This document shows, one piece after another, positions 26,546 through 37,300 of a DNA stretch of 51,631 bases (its first letter is position 1; every line of letters starts with the position of its first letter). The notes beneath the pieces were generated by a model, which ran no database searches, was not told where the DNA came from, and saw only the letters and a program-made list of their open reading frames with translations. Made by a program: the position numbers and the translations under genes. The DNA is from Spirochaetia bacterium (GTDB taxonomy: Bacteria > Spirochaetota > Leptospiria > Leptospirales > Leptonemataceae), in NCBI GenBank assembly GCA_009885105.1, contig VFLI01000048.1, forward strand, positions 1 to 51,631. Reading direction: 5' to 3'.

Positions 26546-28001
26546 ACGTATGCGACATGTAACGAATTTCTCAGAATCAGTAAAACTGCTTCGCTACTCT
26601 TCCGTTTTTTCCGGTCTGGCTCTGACAATGATGCCGATTTCAATCAGCGCCACCGAAATAATGATCTCCCTGAGTTTTATTACATTCATTGCAGAACTGA
26701 CAGCGGCCAGGTATATCAGGAAAAAAATAAATCCAAACGCTGAACCGGACAGCGCCGATAAAGTATTTCATGGAGTTCCTGCTGTTTTCAAAGCAGGATT
26801 GATTTTTTTCGGCATTCTGATCGCCAGTTCACTTTTTCACTGCCTATTAGAAAAATCTGCAGAGCCGTTCCGGCGCGGCGTTAAAGACGAACTCAACGAC
26901 TTCCCGCTGATGCTTTTCGGACTGCTCGTGTATTTTCAGTCGAGACAGAAGGAAAACCAGCGGTGGTTTTTGCTGTGCCTGCAGATTTTTATATATTTAT
27001 TGCTGCTGTCCGGAGCCGCTGCTGTTTTTTCACAGCACAGGCTGGCAAAAATTTTTACCGGAAGCGCCCCTTTTGGCTCCGCATCGAACAGACCTCAACA
27101 TCCTGCTTTCAGAATAGGTGAATGGATTTTCTACCGACCGATTGGATTTATGAATACCAGGTTGACATATGCCGGTCTATTGATTTTAATTCTTCCTTTT
27201 CTATTCACCAACTGTATTGAAAAAATTCGCGGACGGAATCAGTATTCCGGCCTCAGCATTTTGTTAAGCGTGTTTCTTTCCATACTGGGGACGGTCCTGC
27301 TTCTTTTGAACGAAACTCGATCCGCCCTGATGGGGGCCGGAGCCGGTATCGTCCTCTGGATAGTAAGCGCAATCTTTCTTCAGAATAACAAATTTCCTCG
27401 ATTTCTAAAGACGGCAGCGATTGTGTCCATTCTTTCTGCGGCAACACTTACATGCTTCGTCGTTTTCAGCGATGTTAATCCGCTTCCTGCGCCGGTTCGG
27501 CGTCAGCAGTCTCACTTTCTACGGCATACGGATTTTCAGCGTCCGATAATCTGGGCCGGCGCCGGTGAACTGATTCGCGACAATCTCTTTCTCGGAATCG
27601 GTCCGGGGAATTACAGGTCCGAGGTGCTGAAGTGGCGGCGAAATTATCTGCCGGTTCATCCCGATCTATGGTATTTTTTTGAATGCACACCTTCCGGACA
27701 TGCACACAATGATTTTCTGCATTCCACTCTTACCGGCGGAATCGCCGCCGGGCTTGCTTTTTTGAGCATCCTGTATTTTTCAATCAGGCGCACTGCTATA
27801 AATGCGGAGGCTGATCATTCCTGGAACAGCTTACTTGTCAGATCAGGTCCGGCCATTTTCGCTTCTTTCGCGCTGGCCGGGCTGGCTCAGTGTTATTTTC
27901 AGGATGATGAAGTGGCCGTCTTTTTCTGGAGTATGGCAGCGCTGACTATTGCATCGGGAAGTGAACATCAGTACAGCGGGCCTCCAGACTCAGAGCATTG
28001 A
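26526..28001 (+). CDS. O-antigen ligase family membrane protein
   Basis: The protein (491 residues from ATG 26526) has about ten membrane helices and the Wzy_C/WaaL signature. NETRSALMGAGAG lies in one helix-loop. A large periplasmic loop near residues 330-400 reads RPIIWAGAGELIRDN, FLGIGPGNYRSE and HAHNDFLHSTLTGG, and holds the Arg and His residues needed for glycan transfer. Such enzymes ligate or polymerise O-antigen on lipid carriers. The frame is open from 26493, but 26526 and 26550 are possible starts because the upstream gene ends at 26545. Its 3' end overlaps the convergent lipoprotein gene by 56 bases. Confidence 0.85.
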   Translation: MKAAETERMRHVTNFSESVKLLRYSSVFSGLALTMMPISISATEIMISLSFITFIAELTAARYIRKKINPNAEPDSADKVFHGVPAVFKAGLIFFGILIASSLFHCLLEKSAEPFRRGVKDELNDFPLMLFGLLVYFQSRQKENQRWFLLCLQIFIYLLLLSGAAAVFSQHRLAKIFTGSAPFGSASNRPQHPAFRIGEWIFYRPIGFMNTRLTYAGLLILILPFLFTNCIEKIRGRNQYSGLSILLSVFLSILGTVLLLLNETRSALMGAGAGIVLWIVSAIFLQNNKFPRFLKTAAIVSILSAATLTCFVVFSDVNPLPAPVRRQQSHFLRHTDFQRPIIWAGAGELIRDNLFLGIGPGNYRSEVLKWRRNYLPVHPDLWYFFECTPSGHAHNDFLHSTLTGGIAAGLAFLSILYFSIRRTAINAEADHSWNSLLVRSGPAIFASFALAGLAQCYFQDDEVAVFFWSMAALTIASGSEHQYSGPPDSEH

Positions 28002-28740
28002 ATGTGATCAGCAGACGATCCAGAGGCTGACCTCCGCGAAATGTCCGCATGAGAATTGTCGACGGAAATACACTGGATCCATACTGGCCGGCCAGATCCA
28101 CTTCGATCTGATCGGCTGTTGATTTTCGCAGATAGCTGAGATGACGCAGTCTTCTGTCTTCAAAAACATACCGATAGTCTTCGTCACTGGCATTGATGGA
28201 AACATTCAGAGTATTTTTTTCCAGGGCTGTGTTCGCCGCATTTGAAAAAACCTCTTCCGGGATTCTCGCATAAATAAGATCCTGAAAAAGACGGAAGGGA
28301 AGACGGATTGAATTGTTTCCCAGGCCCGCCACTTCGAACTGATTCAGAGGTATTCTCTGGCCGGTCACCCGAGGATTCGTTAAAAAAACCAGCTGTTCTG
28401 TGATTGTAATTTGGCTCAGGGTTATACCCAGATAGGATTCAGTAAAAATAAAGCGCATTCTTTTCTGTTTGTTGTCCACCCGGACTGAGCCGTTGGCCTG
28501 CTGAGCGCCCTGGCCGGTGAGCGCGGCTTCAACAACAAATCCGGCTCGAAAGCAGTCCGCCGGTGTATACATCTCGTGTATTTTTTGAAGCTCTGTCTTC
28601 GCATCTTCGGTTATTTTGATTTCATTTTTTTCGGCCGCAGTCTGGCAGGCGGCTCCGTGCAGTGCGGCAAACAGACTCAGCAACAACACGGGTCGTATCA
28701 AATCCAATCTACCATTCAGAAACAAATTTTTCCTATTCAC
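27946..28740 (-). CDS. LolA-like outer-membrane lipoprotein
   Basis: The 264-residue protein starts with GTG at 28740, five bases after the stop region of the TPR gene. It has a signal segment and lipobox (HGAAC, cysteine near 32). The mature part has long beta-strands such as GSVRVDNKQKRMRFIF and IEVDLAGQYG, consistent with the LolA/LolB or DUF4292 half-barrel for lipid binding, but sequence similarity is weak. It may carry lipoproteins or lipids in the periplasm. Its 3' end lies inside the O-antigen ligase gene end. Confidence 0.65.
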   Translation of the reverse strand: MNRKNLFLNGRLDLIRPVLLLSLFAALHGAACQTAAEKNEIKITEDAKTELQKIHEMYTPADCFRAGFVVEAALTGQGAQQANGSVRVDNKQKRMRFIFTESYLGITLSQITITEQLVFLTNPRVTGQRIPLNQFEVAGLGNNSIRLPFRLFQDLIYARIPEEVFSNAANTALEKNTLNVSINASDEDYRYVFEDRRLRHLSYLRKSTADQIEVDLAGQYGSSVFPSTILMRTFRGGQPLDRLLITFNALSLEARCTDVHFPMQ

Positions 28741-28742
28741 TG

Positions 28743-30734
28743 TCAGCCCTGCTCGTCCTTCATGATTCTATCCATCTTCTGACGTATTTCGGAATCGGTT
28801 CGTTCATCTTCATCGGAAAGTTTTCCATGCAGAGAAGTTTTCCTGCGAGAAGAGAGAATGCTGAGCGCGCGCGCATAGGAAGCCTGCGCTTTTCGAATCT
28901 GCCCTTTTTTCTCATAAATTTCTCCCAGATGCTGAAGGACAATTGGATCGGCGCCCCCCGATTCTTCAAGCAATTCGTTTGCCAGTTGAATATGATAAAG
29001 AGATTGATCGAATTTTCCGCTCTGGAAATAAACCCAGCCCAGACTGTCATGATATGCCCCGTTTGTGGGGAATGCATTCACAGCTTTCTGGGCAAGCTCC
29101 AGCGCTTCTTCCAGATTCCTGCCGCTGCGTGCGAACATATAGCTTAAAAAATTATTTGCATCGGCAAAATTCGCATTCATGGAAAGGACTTTTCTGAGAT
29201 CTTTTTCAGCAGATTCGAAATCATCCGCCTCATGAAAGGCCATGCCTCTATAATAATACTGCGAAATATCGTTAGCGCCGGCTTCAATGCTGCGGTTAAA
29301 ATCCTCAACGGCCAGAAGAGGTCTGCCTTCGCGAAGGCGCACAATTCCTCGGACGTAATACGATCGAGCGTAATCTGGCTTCTCAGATATAAGAGAATCG
29401 CAGAACGCCGCTGCTTCTGAATACTGAGCGACATTTCCGTTCGACATGACCGAGGCCAGCGCATAAAAGATTTCCGCCTTATCCTCCCAGTTCTGCCATC
29501 GATTCTCCCTGGTTCCTTCTTCCAGTGTTTTTTCGAAATAAACGATTGCGCGTCTATTCTGACCCAGTGATTGATACAGAGAGGCGATCTGCTGATATAT
29601 CTGCGACAGCGGAGTCGGATATTCCGGGTGTTCTTCTTTGATTCGCAGTGCCTGGAGGCACATATCCAGCCCCATACGCTGCTGGTTGTTTTTCTCAGAC
29701 AGGGATGCGACTCTCAAGAGTTCATCAAGGAGCAAATCTTTTCTGTTTATCTTCTGAAGAACATACAGAATCGCAAAGCGAATAATAAAATTTTCCGGAT
29801 TGCTCTTCAGCAGGGGCAGAAGTTGATGCAGGGCCTTTTCATTTTCATTATTCCAGATGCTGTAAAGACTCTCTTCCAACGCATTTCTCTGCCGGTATTT
29901 TTCAATCGCCATCAGCGATCGGTAGAAATCAGGTCTTCCTGCAAGAAACCTCATCTGCGCAAGCGCTGAATGAACCAGAGCCGGTTCCACACTCTGTTCG
30001 GCCGCTGTTTTTGCATCTATTGATGAAATGGTTTCAAGATTTTCGACAGCCCCGGAATAATCATTTTGCAGAAATTGCAGATGATATCCAAGTATGAAAC
30101 GCGGATAGACCCGTTCCGGATTGTACTTTACATAGCGCGACATATACAGCCGGGCATGCAGAAAATCACGCTCCTGAAAAAATATACTGGCCAGTTTCCA
30201 CAGCGCGATGCTCCGGTATTGAATGGCTCTGCTGCCGGCATTCCCCAGATGAAATAGAACTTGAATGTACTGAATTTTTGCTTCCAGGTTTTTTCCACTT
30301 TCACTCAGCAGTTCGGCAAGATTGAATTCCAGGTCTGGATTGTCCGGATAAGTCTCACTGGCCTTTTCCAGGGATTCAATTGCCACAACCGTCTTCCCTG
30401 AGCGAAACTGGATTATCGCATGAGTTATTATGCAGTCAATGCAGCCCGGATTCTGGCTGCGAGACAACGATGCCTGAGCCTCAGCGTCTGCAAAGTTACC
30501 GAGTCGGAAAAGCACACGGGCATATTCCAGCCGTACATAAGCGCCCTCGCCGCCCGCTTCAAAATACTGACGGTATAGATTTGCCGCCTCCTGGATATTC
30601 CCGGAGATCTGTTTTTCATAAGCGCCACGGAGGAGGATATCCGGGTCCGCTGCCGGCGGGTTAACGGCCTGCAGAGCGCTGTAGCAGATAACACAGGATA
30701 GAAGGGAAATGGAATAAAATAAAGGAACTTTCAC
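28743..30734 (-). CDS. Large TPR protein with signal peptide
   Basis: The 663-residue protein has a signal segment (hydrophobic residues 8-24) and at least eight TPR helical pairs. Clear ones are GAYVRLEYARVLFRLGNFADA, given here in parts as EYARVLFRLG and FADAEA near residue 60, YYVRGIVRLREGRPLLAVED near 455, and SLGWVYFQSGKFDQSLYHI near 590. It should be a periplasmic or outer-membrane-associated scaffold. TPR proteins of this size in spirochaetes often serve envelope assembly, but no partner is shown by the sequence. It lies between the 33-residue basic gene and the LolA-like gene, all on the same strand with gaps of 15 and 2 bases. Confidence 0.8.
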   Translation of the reverse strand: MKVPLFYSISLLSCVICYSALQAVNPPAADPDILLRGAYEKQISGNIQEAANLYRQYFEAGGEGAYVRLEYARVLFRLGNFADAEAQASLSRSQNPGCIDCIITHAIIQFRSGKTVVAIESLEKASETYPDNPDLEFNLAELLSESGKNLEAKIQYIQVLFHLGNAGSRAIQYRSIALWKLASIFFQERDFLHARLYMSRYVKYNPERVYPRFILGYHLQFLQNDYSGAVENLETISSIDAKTAAEQSVEPALVHSALAQMRFLAGRPDFYRSLMAIEKYRQRNALEESLYSIWNNENEKALHQLLPLLKSNPENFIIRFAILYVLQKINRKDLLLDELLRVASLSEKNNQQRMGLDMCLQALRIKEEHPEYPTPLSQIYQQIASLYQSLGQNRRAIVYFEKTLEEGTRENRWQNWEDKAEIFYALASVMSNGNVAQYSEAAAFCDSLISEKPDYARSYYVRGIVRLREGRPLLAVEDFNRSIEAGANDISQYYYRGMAFHEADDFESAEKDLRKVLSMNANFADANNFLSYMFARSGRNLEEALELAQKAVNAFPTNGAYHDSLGWVYFQSGKFDQSLYHIQLANELLEESGGADPIVLQHLGEIYEKKGQIRKAQASYARALSILSSRRKTSLHGKLSDEDERTDSEIRQKMDRIMKDEQG

Positions 30735-30749
30735 GATTTGTGTGAAAAA

Positions 30750-30851
30750 TTACTTCTTTTTGGAAGCCAGCAATACAGCCCTTTTGTTTTTCAGCCGTTT
30801 GATTCTTTTTCTATGCTTCAGGGAAACATTACGTTTTTTTGAATTAGCCAT
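30750..30851 (-). CDS. 33-residue basic protein, possibly ribosomal
   Basis: The ATG at 30851-30849 opens a frame reading MANSKKRNVSLKHRKRIKR, then LKNKRAVLLASKKK and TAA at 30752-30750. It has 16 Lys/Arg in 33 residues and AGGAATT at a suitable distance upstream. The pattern KHRKR-x-KRLKxKR resembles the small bacterial basic proteins of the AURKAIP1/COX24 kind, which sit on the small ribosomal subunit. The resemblance is from memory. It is too short for most gene finders. It ends 15 bases before the TPR gene. Confidence 0.6.
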   Translation of the reverse strand: MANSKKRNVSLKHRKRIKRLKNKRAVLLASKKK

Positions 30852-31011
30852 CCTGTCCAATTCCTGTCACGCGCCTCAGAATTCCAGCATTTTTCCAGGT
30901 TTAATATACCAATACCGGCTGTCCTGCCTGCAAATTCCATAGATGAATTGAAAATCCGGGCGATAATATTATTGCCTCTTATGCTAAAATATAAAATATG
31001 AAGATCAGGAC

Positions 31012-32301
31012 ATGATTAAGCTTCTTCTCAGACAGATACTGAAACACTGGAAAGGACTCCTGCCGGTCGCCATTGTCTGGACGCTGGGAGGCTGGTGGAT
31101 ACTCTCTCACAGGAACACCCTTCTCACAGAGCTGTCTCATTTCGTGGTTCGATTGCCTGAGCCGGGTGAACAAAAACCAGACGAAGCCCTGGTGCTTGTG
31201 GAAAAGGCGAGGGAAAAAGTATTAAAAGGGCACCAGGGATGGTGGTGCCGGAATATGCCTTCGTTTCTGTCATCGTGCGACAGTTTGGAGGACACCGGAA
31301 TAAATCTGAGGCTTATGCGGAAAGCATGCGCGCTGTATCCCTACAGGATCACCGGCGATTCTGAAATCTACCGGCCGCACTGGCTGGATAAAATTCAGGA
31401 CTGGAATCTGAGCAGTTCATCCGGGGGTGAGAGCTCCGGCATGAATCTTGTCGAACCGGATGAATACTGGCAGGAAAACCGGCCCATTGTTCTGTCCGCT
31501 GTAAAGGATCTGATCGATGCGATGAATTATGCATACGAGATTCCTGTCGCTCTGGCTGAAGGAAAATCCGGCACACTGCTGATCCCCCAGCTGGTGGCTG
31601 AATACGCTTCCGCAATCTGCGCAGATGAGGCCGGGATATTCGCCTGGGGTGATTATGTGCAGTTTCAGGAATTCCGCGCGTACCGCCGGCTGCGTGAGAC
31701 GAACAGAAATATTGACAGAGAATATGTGTATCCGGCCGAACAACAGCTGATCGTGCTGGAGGAACTTAAGAATTCCGCTGCCTACGCAGCAGCCCTTGAC
31801 AATTACAAAGTCGGCTCACCGCCGGAGCCGGGAAATTTTTTACTCTGCCGAAAAGGATTAAAAACGCTCTCCTGCGTCGCGCCGTATGAGGCTGTTAAAG
31901 TGTATGCAAAATTGATTTATATCTCCGACGATTCCAGACAGTCGTCACTTCATCTTCAGCTTGGCAATCTGCACAGTCTGATAGCGTCCCGACGTCCCTC
32001 CGAAGAGGAGCTGGAGAGAGCCGTGGGCAGTTACAGGGGCGCTCTGAATACTCTGGATACTGAAAAAAAAGCCCGTCTGAGCATTTCACGAATTTTCATA
32101 CAATCCAGGGATTATCCCGCCGCATATGCGGAACTCAGTCAAATATACAGAATCCAGAGCAGCCGTGAAGAACGTGAATTTCGCGAACTTTTCCGTTTCG
32201 CTTTGATGGGCATCGGCCGGCATCGAGACGCGGACTGCTTTACCGATCTGGCAGATATGAAATACGGCGGCCGCGAACATTGCCGCGATTTTCGACCATG
32301 A
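31012..32301 (+). CDS. Membrane-anchored helical repeat protein, function unknown
   Basis: The 429-residue protein has one N-terminal membrane helix (about 18-36, followed by RNTLL) and a large outside domain. The last 150 residues are TPR-like helices (HLQLGNLHSLIASRRPSEEEL, here cut to HLQLGNLHSLIASRRPSEE, and YPAAYAELSQIY). The middle part contains two pairs of cysteines, possibly disulfides (WWCRNMPSFLSSC, KGLKTLSC). I recognise no family. Its stop overlaps the start of the cysteine desulfurase gene (ATGA), so the two are translated together. What links a membrane TPR protein to a desulfurase is unclear. Confidence 0.7.
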   Translation: MIKLLLRQILKHWKGLLPVAIVWTLGGWWILSHRNTLLTELSHFVVRLPEPGEQKPDEALVLVEKAREKVLKGHQGWWCRNMPSFLSSCDSLEDTGINLRLMRKACALYPYRITGDSEIYRPHWLDKIQDWNLSSSSGGESSGMNLVEPDEYWQENRPIVLSAVKDLIDAMNYAYEIPVALAEGKSGTLLIPQLVAEYASAICADEAGIFAWGDYVQFQEFRAYRRLRETNRNIDREYVYPAEQQLIVLEELKNSAAYAAALDNYKVGSPPEPGNFLLCRKGLKTLSCVAPYEAVKVYAKLIYISDDSRQSSLHLQLGNLHSLIASRRPSEEELERAVGSYRGALNTLDTEKKARLSISRIFIQSRDYPAAYAELSQIYRIQSSREEREFRELFRFALMGIGRHRDADCFTDLADMKYGGREHCRDFRP

Positions 32302-33449
32302 CCGCTTACTTCGATTACAATGCGACTCATCCGCCTCTGACGGATCTTCTAAAAAATAATCTGCAAAAATATTTTAACCTTTTTGGAAATCCCAGTGGAA
32401 TTTCTTTTTTTTCTCAGAAAGCACAGCAGGAAATCGAAAAGTGCAGACAGATCACAGCAGAAGCATTGAATCACTTCTGCAAAGAAAAACTTCAAGGTGA
32501 AAATTTTCATTTCGTTTCAACAGGAACCGAAGCCGTTTATCAGATGGTGCGGTCCGCAGCCTCAGGCCGAACAGCAGCAGTATTGACTCCCTACGAACAC
32601 CCGGCCATGTATGCGGCATGCGAAGACGCTGGATTGGATATCACTGTGTTATCCGCGGCAATGGACGGCGCCGTTGATCCTTCAGAAATTCGGGAAAAAA
32701 TAAAAAACACAGCCGGCGCCGATAGAAAACTGTTCGTATCGACGATTGCCGTTTCCAATGAATCCGGCGCAGTTCAGCCGGTGGCTGAAATATCCAGCGC
32801 CTGCCGAGAGGCCGGTGTCACCTTTATTTCAGATACTATACAGGCTCCTGGAAAATTCAATCTGGATTATTCCCTGTTCGATGCGTTCACTCTAAACGGC
32901 CATAAATTCGGCGCGGGTCCGGGCTGCGCGGCTCTCTTTTTCAAATCTGGACTGAAGGCAGTGCCGATTTTTAGCGGCGGTCTCCAAGAAAAAGAGAAAA
33001 GAGCCGGAACAGAAAATCTATTCAGCATTCTGAATTTTTCGTCTGCTCTGGCATTTCAAATGCCATTGATTGATTCGAAAGATATCGTGCAGCTGAAGAT
33101 TCGCAATCAGATTGAAAGTTTTTTAAAATCTGAATGTGGAGCTTTTATTGTAGCTGAAAATTCACAGAGAATTTCCAATACAACATATTGCATTCTTGAA
33201 AGAATGGATGACATGGATTTTCTGTTTCTGGGTCTGGACCAGAAAGAAATTGTTGCTTCAACCGGGAGCTCTTGTAAATCCAGAAGTCGTCAGCCGTCAT
33301 CATTACTTTTAAGTATGGGTTACTCAAAAGATGAAGCGCTTAAGGCCCTGAGAATTTCCACAGGCATGTTCACAACACAGAACGATGTGGATCTGCTGCT
33401 GTCGACCCTGCTGGAAATCTATAAATCTCTCAGCCGATCTCAGCGATGA
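32298..33449 (+). CDS. Cysteine desulfurase, NifS/IscS-type
   Basis: This PLP enzyme takes sulfur from cysteine for Fe-S clusters or tRNA thiolation. The 383-residue protein shows the expected landmarks: FDYNATHPP at the N-terminus, TGTEAVYQM, YEHPAM (His stacking on PLP), VSNESGAVQPV, ISDTIQAPG (Asp and Gln), NGHKFGAGPG (Schiff-base Lys) and STGSSCKSRSRQ (reactive Cys on the flexible loop). ATG 32298 is chosen over the longer frame from 32280, because it gives the usual beginning and overlaps the upstream stop as ATGA. It overlaps the convergent SurA-like lipoprotein gene by 10 bases. No IscU gene is nearby. Confidence 0.9.
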   Translation: MTAYFDYNATHPPLTDLLKNNLQKYFNLFGNPSGISFFSQKAQQEIEKCRQITAEALNHFCKEKLQGENFHFVSTGTEAVYQMVRSAASGRTAAVLTPYEHPAMYAACEDAGLDITVLSAAMDGAVDPSEIREKIKNTAGADRKLFVSTIAVSNESGAVQPVAEISSACREAGVTFISDTIQAPGKFNLDYSLFDAFTLNGHKFGAGPGCAALFFKSGLKAVPIFSGGLQEKEKRAGTENLFSILNFSSALAFQMPLIDSKDIVQLKIRNQIESFLKSECGAFIVAENSQRISNTTYCILERMDDMDFLFLGLDQKEIVASTGSSCKSRSRQPSSLLLSMGYSKDEALKALRISTGMFTTQNDVDLLLSTLLEIYKSLSRSQR

Positions 33450-34255
33450 GGCGCCGGCTGAGGGGTTGCGCCCTGTCCTGGACCTGGTCCATTGGCTGGA
33501 GCCGGTGTATTTGAAGGAGGCACAGCGCTGGAACTGCTGTCACAGCCGCCCTCTTTTCTCATTGTCTGATAGATTCCCAGTTTATTGTCGAGGTAATCAT
33601 CTCTATTGAAATTTGGATTTCGATGAATAGAAACATTTTCTTTTATTTCCTCCACCATTCTGGGGCCTTCTTTTTGAATGATTTCATTTTTGAGGATGCT
33701 TTCTGCAATTTCCAGGCAGCGATCCAGCGGAAGCGGCCCAACCCTGTCTGGATATTTTTTGCGAAGCTCATCGCATTTCGCATTTTTCTGATCATCCGAC
33801 ACCTGGATACGCTTGTCCATTTTTTCCTGCATGTAGAGCTGAACCAGAGTATCACGCATTACCTGATCAAGAATCTGTCTGATGACGGGGCGGTCTGCAA
33901 AACCTTCATTTCTGGCCACCTGCTCGATTACGAGCTGGTCCCTGTACACTTTGTAGTTTACCTGTGGATTCATTTTATCTACGAGATCCCGTATAGCAGG
34001 ATCCGGCGGAATTTGATCCGGGCTGCACAGCCAGCGTGACAGCGTCCGCTTCTCCAGATTGGTAATCCGAACAGCTTTTTCCAGATAGGTGGCGTAGTAA
34101 TCTTCATAATCCTTTGTTGAGACGGTTGTGTCGCCGACTTCTTCGATTACTTCTCCTTTATTGCATGCAAGAGAGAATGATAGTAATGATAAAACAAGTA
34201 GACCCACTGTAGTCCCGGCTGTAATTCTGGTTGTTGAATTAATACAATTTTGCAT
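33440..34255 (-). CDS. SurA-like lipoprotein downstream of mfd
   Basis: The 271-residue protein has a lipobox (FSLAC, cysteine near residue 31) and a helical SurA_N-like chaperone region (about 50-210) with NKGEVIEEVGDTTVSTKDYE, here shortened to VGDTTVSTKDYEDYY, at its start. No parvulin (PpiC) domain follows. The tail is Pro/Gly/Ala-rich (about 240-271) and low in complexity. It may hold outer-membrane proteins in the periplasm. It follows mfd by 51 bases on the same strand. The same arrangement is, to my memory, seen in Leptospira. Confidence 0.7.
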   Translation of the reverse strand: MQNCINSTTRITAGTTVGLLVLSLLSFSLACNKGEVIEEVGDTTVSTKDYEDYYATYLEKAVRITNLEKRTLSRWLCSPDQIPPDPAIRDLVDKMNPQVNYKVYRDQLVIEQVARNEGFADRPVIRQILDQVMRDTLVQLYMQEKMDKRIQVSDDQKNAKCDELRKKYPDRVGPLPLDRCLEIAESILKNEIIQKEGPRMVEEIKENVSIHRNPNFNRDDYLDNKLGIYQTMRKEGGCDSSSSAVPPSNTPAPANGPGPGQGATPQPAPHR

Positions 34256-34306
34256 ATTTTTCCTGCCTTTGGCATAAATTGAAAACCACAGCCTGCCGGC
34301 AAGCGA

Positions 34307-37300
34307 TTATTCTTGCTCTTCCCGCTTGAAGTAAATCAGAGTCCCCCCTTCCTCCTGGTTTTCCAGAAGTTCTCGTTTGAGCGGAGCGGCCAGTTCTGAC
34401 AGAATCTCGATCATTTTTTCAAGACGCACACGGAAAGGTCCTCTAAATTCAAAGAAAAGCGTGTCCTTGTTGCCCGGCTTTATCCGGATGTTTTCGTATT
34501 TTTTCAGGACATGAATCAGCTGTTCCGGGGGTACACGGAAGTCCTCGCCCGATTTGAAAAGGACCTTTCCTGTGTCTTCTTCATATACCGATTCAAATCC
34601 CGCCAGAGAGGACAGTGTTCTGATCTTTTCGACAAGAACGAATATGACGGCTATTTCCGGGGGGCTTCCGAAACGCTCCTCCATTTCCAGCAGCACAGAC
34701 TGCACTTCATCGTCGGTGCGGGCGGCTTCATAACGTTTGTAAAATTCTATTCTCTGCCTGGTGTCCTGGATATAACTCTCAGGGAGATAAAAATCTGTGT
34801 TTAGATTGATTGAGGTTCGCACCTCAACCTCAACTTTTTTACCCTTCAGTCTTCGAACAGCGTCTTCCAGAAGCCTTACATAAAGTTCAAAGCCAACATC
34901 CATGATATCGCCGGATTGTTCGCGTCCGAGGATGTTGCCTGCGCCCCGTATTTCCAGATCCCGCATCGCCACCTTGAATCCACTGCCCAGATCCTGATAT
35001 TCCAGTATGGTATTCAGCCGCTTCTGAGCCTGCTCCGAAAGAATCCTGCCGTGCGGATGAAGAAGGTAAGCGTATGCCTGGCGGTTGGATCGGCCCACTC
35101 GGCCCCGGATCTGATAGAGCTGCGAAAGCCCGAAAGTGTCCGCGCGGTCCACAATCAGAGTATTGACATTCGGCATATCGATTCCGCTTTCGATAATCGA
35201 AGTCGTCACCAGCACATTGTATTTCTCATTCACAAAATCAAGAAGTGTTTCCTCGATCGCCTCATCATCCATGCGTCCGTGAAGAACGGTTAGAGAGATT
35301 TCAGGCAGCAGTTTTGATATTCGCTGCGCTTCGGTTTCAATCGATTCTATTCTGTTATGAAGATAGAAAACCTGGCCTTTTCTCGATATTTCCCGGATGA
35401 TGGCTTCCTGTATGACTGTGTCGGAATCCTCAAGAACAAAGGTTTGAACGGGCAGCCTGTCTTTAGGAGGCGTCTGAATGATTGACAGATCGCGGATACC
35501 CACAAGAGACATGTGCAGTGTTCGCGGAATCGGGGTCGCTGAAAGCGTCAGAACATCCACCAGTTTTTTTAAATTCTTAATCGCTTCTTTATGAACGACT
35601 CCAAACCTCTGCTCTTCGTCGATTATCAGAAGTCCCAGATTTTTCATCCGGAGTTTTTTTGACAGAAGCGAATGGGTGCCAATAATCACGTCGACGGAGC
35701 CGGCTGCGATACGCTGCCGGAGATCCTGAATTTCCTTCCGGCTCCGGAAACGAGAAATCCAGTCCACACTCACAGGATAATTCTTGAATCGCTCGGTAAA
35801 ATTCTTGAAATGCTGGAGAGCAAGAATCGTCGTCGGCGCGATAAGAGCCACCTGACGACCGGCCATTACGGCTTTGAATGCGGCCCGGATCGCCACCTCT
35901 GTTTTTCCGTAACCGACATCGCCGCAGACAAGCCGGTCCATCGGCCGGCCGGTTTCCATATCTTTCTTCACTGCGTCGATTGCGGTAATCTGATCCGGAG
36001 TCTCCTCATACTCGAAATCCGCCTCAAATTCTTCCTGCCAGTTGGTATCCGGCGGGAAAGCGAATCCTTTGCATTTCATACGCGCCGCATAGATTTGAAT
36101 CAGATCCTGCGCCAGCTCCTCGACGCGCTTTTCCACTCGTTCCTTGATTTTTTTGAATGATGCTTTTCCCAGAGAATCGAGCCGGGGAATTTCCACCGGA
36201 GCGATGTATTTCTGAACCATGGATATCTGATCCAGCGGGACATACAGTTTATCGCTGTCTGCGAATTCCAGAACAAGAAAATCTCTCTCACGGCCCGCCG
36301 CCTTGATCCTCTCCATCTGAAGGAACCTGCCCACTCCGTGATTTATATGAACAACATAATCCTTCTCTTTCAGATCGATAAAAGAATCCAGCGGCGTTGA
36401 TCCGGCTTTTTTGAAACGGGACCGGCGCGCATAGCTGCGGCCGAATATGTCACTGTCACTCCAGAGAAAAAAATTGAGATCCGGAATTATAAAGCCGTGC
36501 CGGTGGCCCGATTGGATTATGTGAATCCCAGGCTTCCCTGAGACAGCCGGTCTCTCCACGGACTCCGAATGCGGGTGAAGAAGAAGATTCCTGTCACCTC
36601 GAAAGACACCCGTAAGCCTCTGCATCTGAGCGGAATAAGGCGACGTGATGCAGACAAGATCACCCTTCTCTGCCTGGGAGCGAATCGTGTCGCGCACATC
36701 CGACATTTTACCCAGAAATGCCTCCGGATGTTTGAGATTCAGATCATGCCGGTCCATCGCAGCTGGTCCGTCTGCATTCAGGGGTGTTGTGACCGGAAAA
36801 TATTCGCAGACAATTTTATTATCACGCTCAAAAAGGGAATCCTCAGAGTTAAGAAGCATGTCCGGCGCCAGGCAAATTCTGCCAGGCGATTCTTTTTCAT
36901 ACATATGCTGGAATTCCCGGAAAAAACGCGCTGTTGTATTTTTTATTTCCGTCCAGGGATAGAAAACAGACAGCGGAATCTCCTGGAAATAATCGAACAG
37001 ACCTGCAGTTTCGCAGGCAGCAGGAAAAAGCTCCTCCATACCGGGGTGATGGAAAGATGAAATCGTGACTTCGCTTTTCTCATCGAGCCGCCGGCGAAGG
37101 TCTTCCTTCCAGGCAGGCGCCGCAAGGCCGCCGAATTCTTTTCTGGACAAAAACTCTAGAAGTCTTTCTGATTCCGCATGATTCAGTGATATTTCACCGG
37201 AGGGCAGCAAGAGACAATTTTCTGCTTTTTCTTTTCCAATCTGCGTGTCTGGATTGTACAATCGAATAGAATCGATCGTTTCATCAAAATAATCTATACG

